Shown: one piece after another, positions 6,399 to 7,216 of the stretch
Layout of the letters: each line of letters starts with the position of its first letter
How positions within the stretch are numbered: position 1 is the first letter of the stretch
The notes under the pieces: model-generated
What the model was told of the DNA's origin: nothing
Seen by the model: the letters and a program-made list of their open reading frames with translations, nothing else
The model's database searches: none
Program-made: the position numbers and the translations under genes
Source: Alloprevotella tannerae
GTDB lineage: Bacteria; Bacteroidota; Bacteroidia; Bacteroidales; Bacteroidaceae
Assembly (NCBI GenBank): GCA_015259305.1
Contig: JABZGO010000090.1
Span: 1-7,216, forward strand
Direction of reading: 5' to 3'
Length of the DNA stretch: 7,216 nucleotides

Positions 6399-7178
6399 AT
6401 GCCTATTCCCTTATTAAAATATGCGATAGACAAAGACGTGGTTGCCTTTACCACAACCCGAGAGGGTGGTGTAAGTGAGGGCAATTACGGACGTTTTAAT
6501 CTCAATCCTTATTGTGGTGATTCGCCTGTACACGTCAAGGAAAATAAAGTCCGTCTTTGTGCACAATTAAATATAGAAGAAGAGCGCCTAATCTTGCCGC
6601 ATCAAGTACATAACGATGCCTCGCTGATTATTGATGAGTCCTTTTTCGCACTTTCTTCCCTACAACGCACTGCGGCTTTGGAGGGCGTAGATGCACTTAT
6701 TACCCGACAGCGCCAAACGTGCATCGGCGTCTCTACGGCTGACTGTGTGCCGATTTTGCTCTTTGATCAGAAACAGCGCGTTGCAGCAGCTGTTCACGCC
6801 GGTTGGCGAGGCACGGTGAAAAAGATCGTCTCCAAAACTTTAGAAACGCTCTTTTCATCGTTTCAAACGCGGGCAGAGGACGTAAAAGTCGTGATTGGAC
6901 CGAGCATTTCTCAACCCGTCTTTCAAGTAGGACCGGAAGTTTATGACGCCTTTTGCGAGGCAGGGTTTCCGATGCAAAATTTCGCTTACTCGCAACAAGA
7001 TAAATGGTATATTGACCTTTGGGGGGCGAACCACTATCTCCTTGATAAGGCCGGCGTTCCTTTAGAAAATATTCAAGTAGCAGGCATTTGTACTTATCAA
7101 AACCACGAAGAATATTTTTCGGCCCGTCGCTTGGGTATCGATTCCGGTCGCTTATTTACCGGTATTTTACTTTTATAA
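6399..7178 (+). CDS. pgeF: PgeF/YfiH family protein (peptidoglycan editing factor, purine nucleoside enzyme fold)
   Basis: A 259-residue protein, normal for the family (formerly called polyphenol oxidase or laccase domain protein; E. coli YfiH, human LACC1/FAMIN). Family motifs run in order: FTTTREGGVSEGNYGRFNLN (17-36), LPHQVH (66-71), the STADCVPILLFD block (C116), AAVHAGWRGT (H133) and FSARRLGIDSGR (240-251). H71, C116 and H133 are the expected zinc and active-site ligands, all present. In E. coli PgeF helps remove muropeptide precursors carrying L-serine in place of L-alanine; LACC1 relatives act as purine nucleoside phosphorylase and adenosine deaminase. No signal peptide, so cytoplasmic. 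The ATG at 6399 is chosen; a TTG at 6381 would overlap mutS2 by 8 bases and add six residues outside the family pattern. Ten bases separate it from the mutS2 stop, so the two are co-transcribed. No strong ribosome binding site precedes it, which suggests translational coupling. Confidence 0.93.
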   Translation: MPIPLLKYAIDKDVVAFTTTREGGVSEGNYGRFNLNPYCGDSPVHVKENKVRLCAQLNIEEERLILPHQVHNDASLIIDESFFALSSLQRTAALEGVDALITRQRQTCIGVSTADCVPILLFDQKQRVAAAVHAGWRGTVKKIVSKTLETLFSSFQTRAEDVKVVIGPSISQPVFQVGPEVYDAFCEAGFPMQNFAYSQQDKWYIDLWGANHYLLDKAGVPLENIQVAGICTYQNHEEYFSARRLGIDSGRLFTGILLL

Positions 7179-7207
7179 ACGAATAGGTATAAACTTTTCA
7201 TCACAAA

Positions 7208-7216
7208 ATGAAACTC
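7208..7216 (+). CDS. Possible start of a further gene, cut by the window end
   Basis: An ATG AAA CTC (M K L) lies 29 bases after the pgeF stop, on the same strand, in an A-rich context with no terminator hairpin between. Only three codons are visible, so neither the gene nor a product can be confirmed. If real, it would be the third gene of the mutS2-pgeF operon. Confidence 0.25.

Overview
The window looks like a chromosomal segment of a member of the order Bacteroidales that has a type IX secretion system. The evidence is the C-terminal part of SprA (Sov) at the left edge, a Bacteroidota-type MutS2 beginning MIYPENFEQKIGFDEIR, and candidate promoters with the Bacteroidota -7 form TAnnTTTG. 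A Tannerella- or Porphyromonas-like host would fit, but I cannot fix the genus from the sequence alone.

Layout. Positions 2-685 (+) hold the last 227 residues of SprA, the large outer-membrane barrel of the type IX secretion translocon. A strong stem-loop (705-752) lies between it and a convergent pair of minus-strand genes. These two genes, 1971-2996 and 784-1806, are tandem paralogues of about 340 residues. Each has a signal peptide and a calcium-loop-like DFNFDG(I/K)KD segment. They resemble XAC2610-type periplasmic proteins, a family that includes an immunity protein against a lysozyme-like effector. No toxin gene is visible beside them. Short stretches outside the reading frames also match between the copies, as expected for a tandem duplication followed by divergence.

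Positions 2997-3874 form a gap of about 880 bases with no convincing gene. It contains two minus-strand -7 boxes that could drive the paralogue pair, a pair of small stem-loops (3338-3375), a cluster of direct and inverted repeats built on ATCGTGAGCGTA / GTACGA (3445-3524), an orphan plus-strand -7 box (3579-3586), and a -7 box with a ribosome binding site for mutS2.

Positions 3875-7178 (+) are a tight operon. mutS2 (837 residues, with intact ATPase, coiled coil, KOW-like and Smr nuclease domains) is followed after 10 bases by pgeF/yfiH (259 residues, multicopper-oxidase-like fold, peptidoglycan editing or purine nucleoside enzyme). A possible further gene starts at 7208 and runs off the window.

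The sprA end and the mutS2-pgeF operon are ordinary core genes. The accessory part is the paralogue pair and the repeat-bearing gap beside it. I did not find a clear new multi-gene system. The best leads are the orphan duplicated secreted proteins and the repeat cluster.
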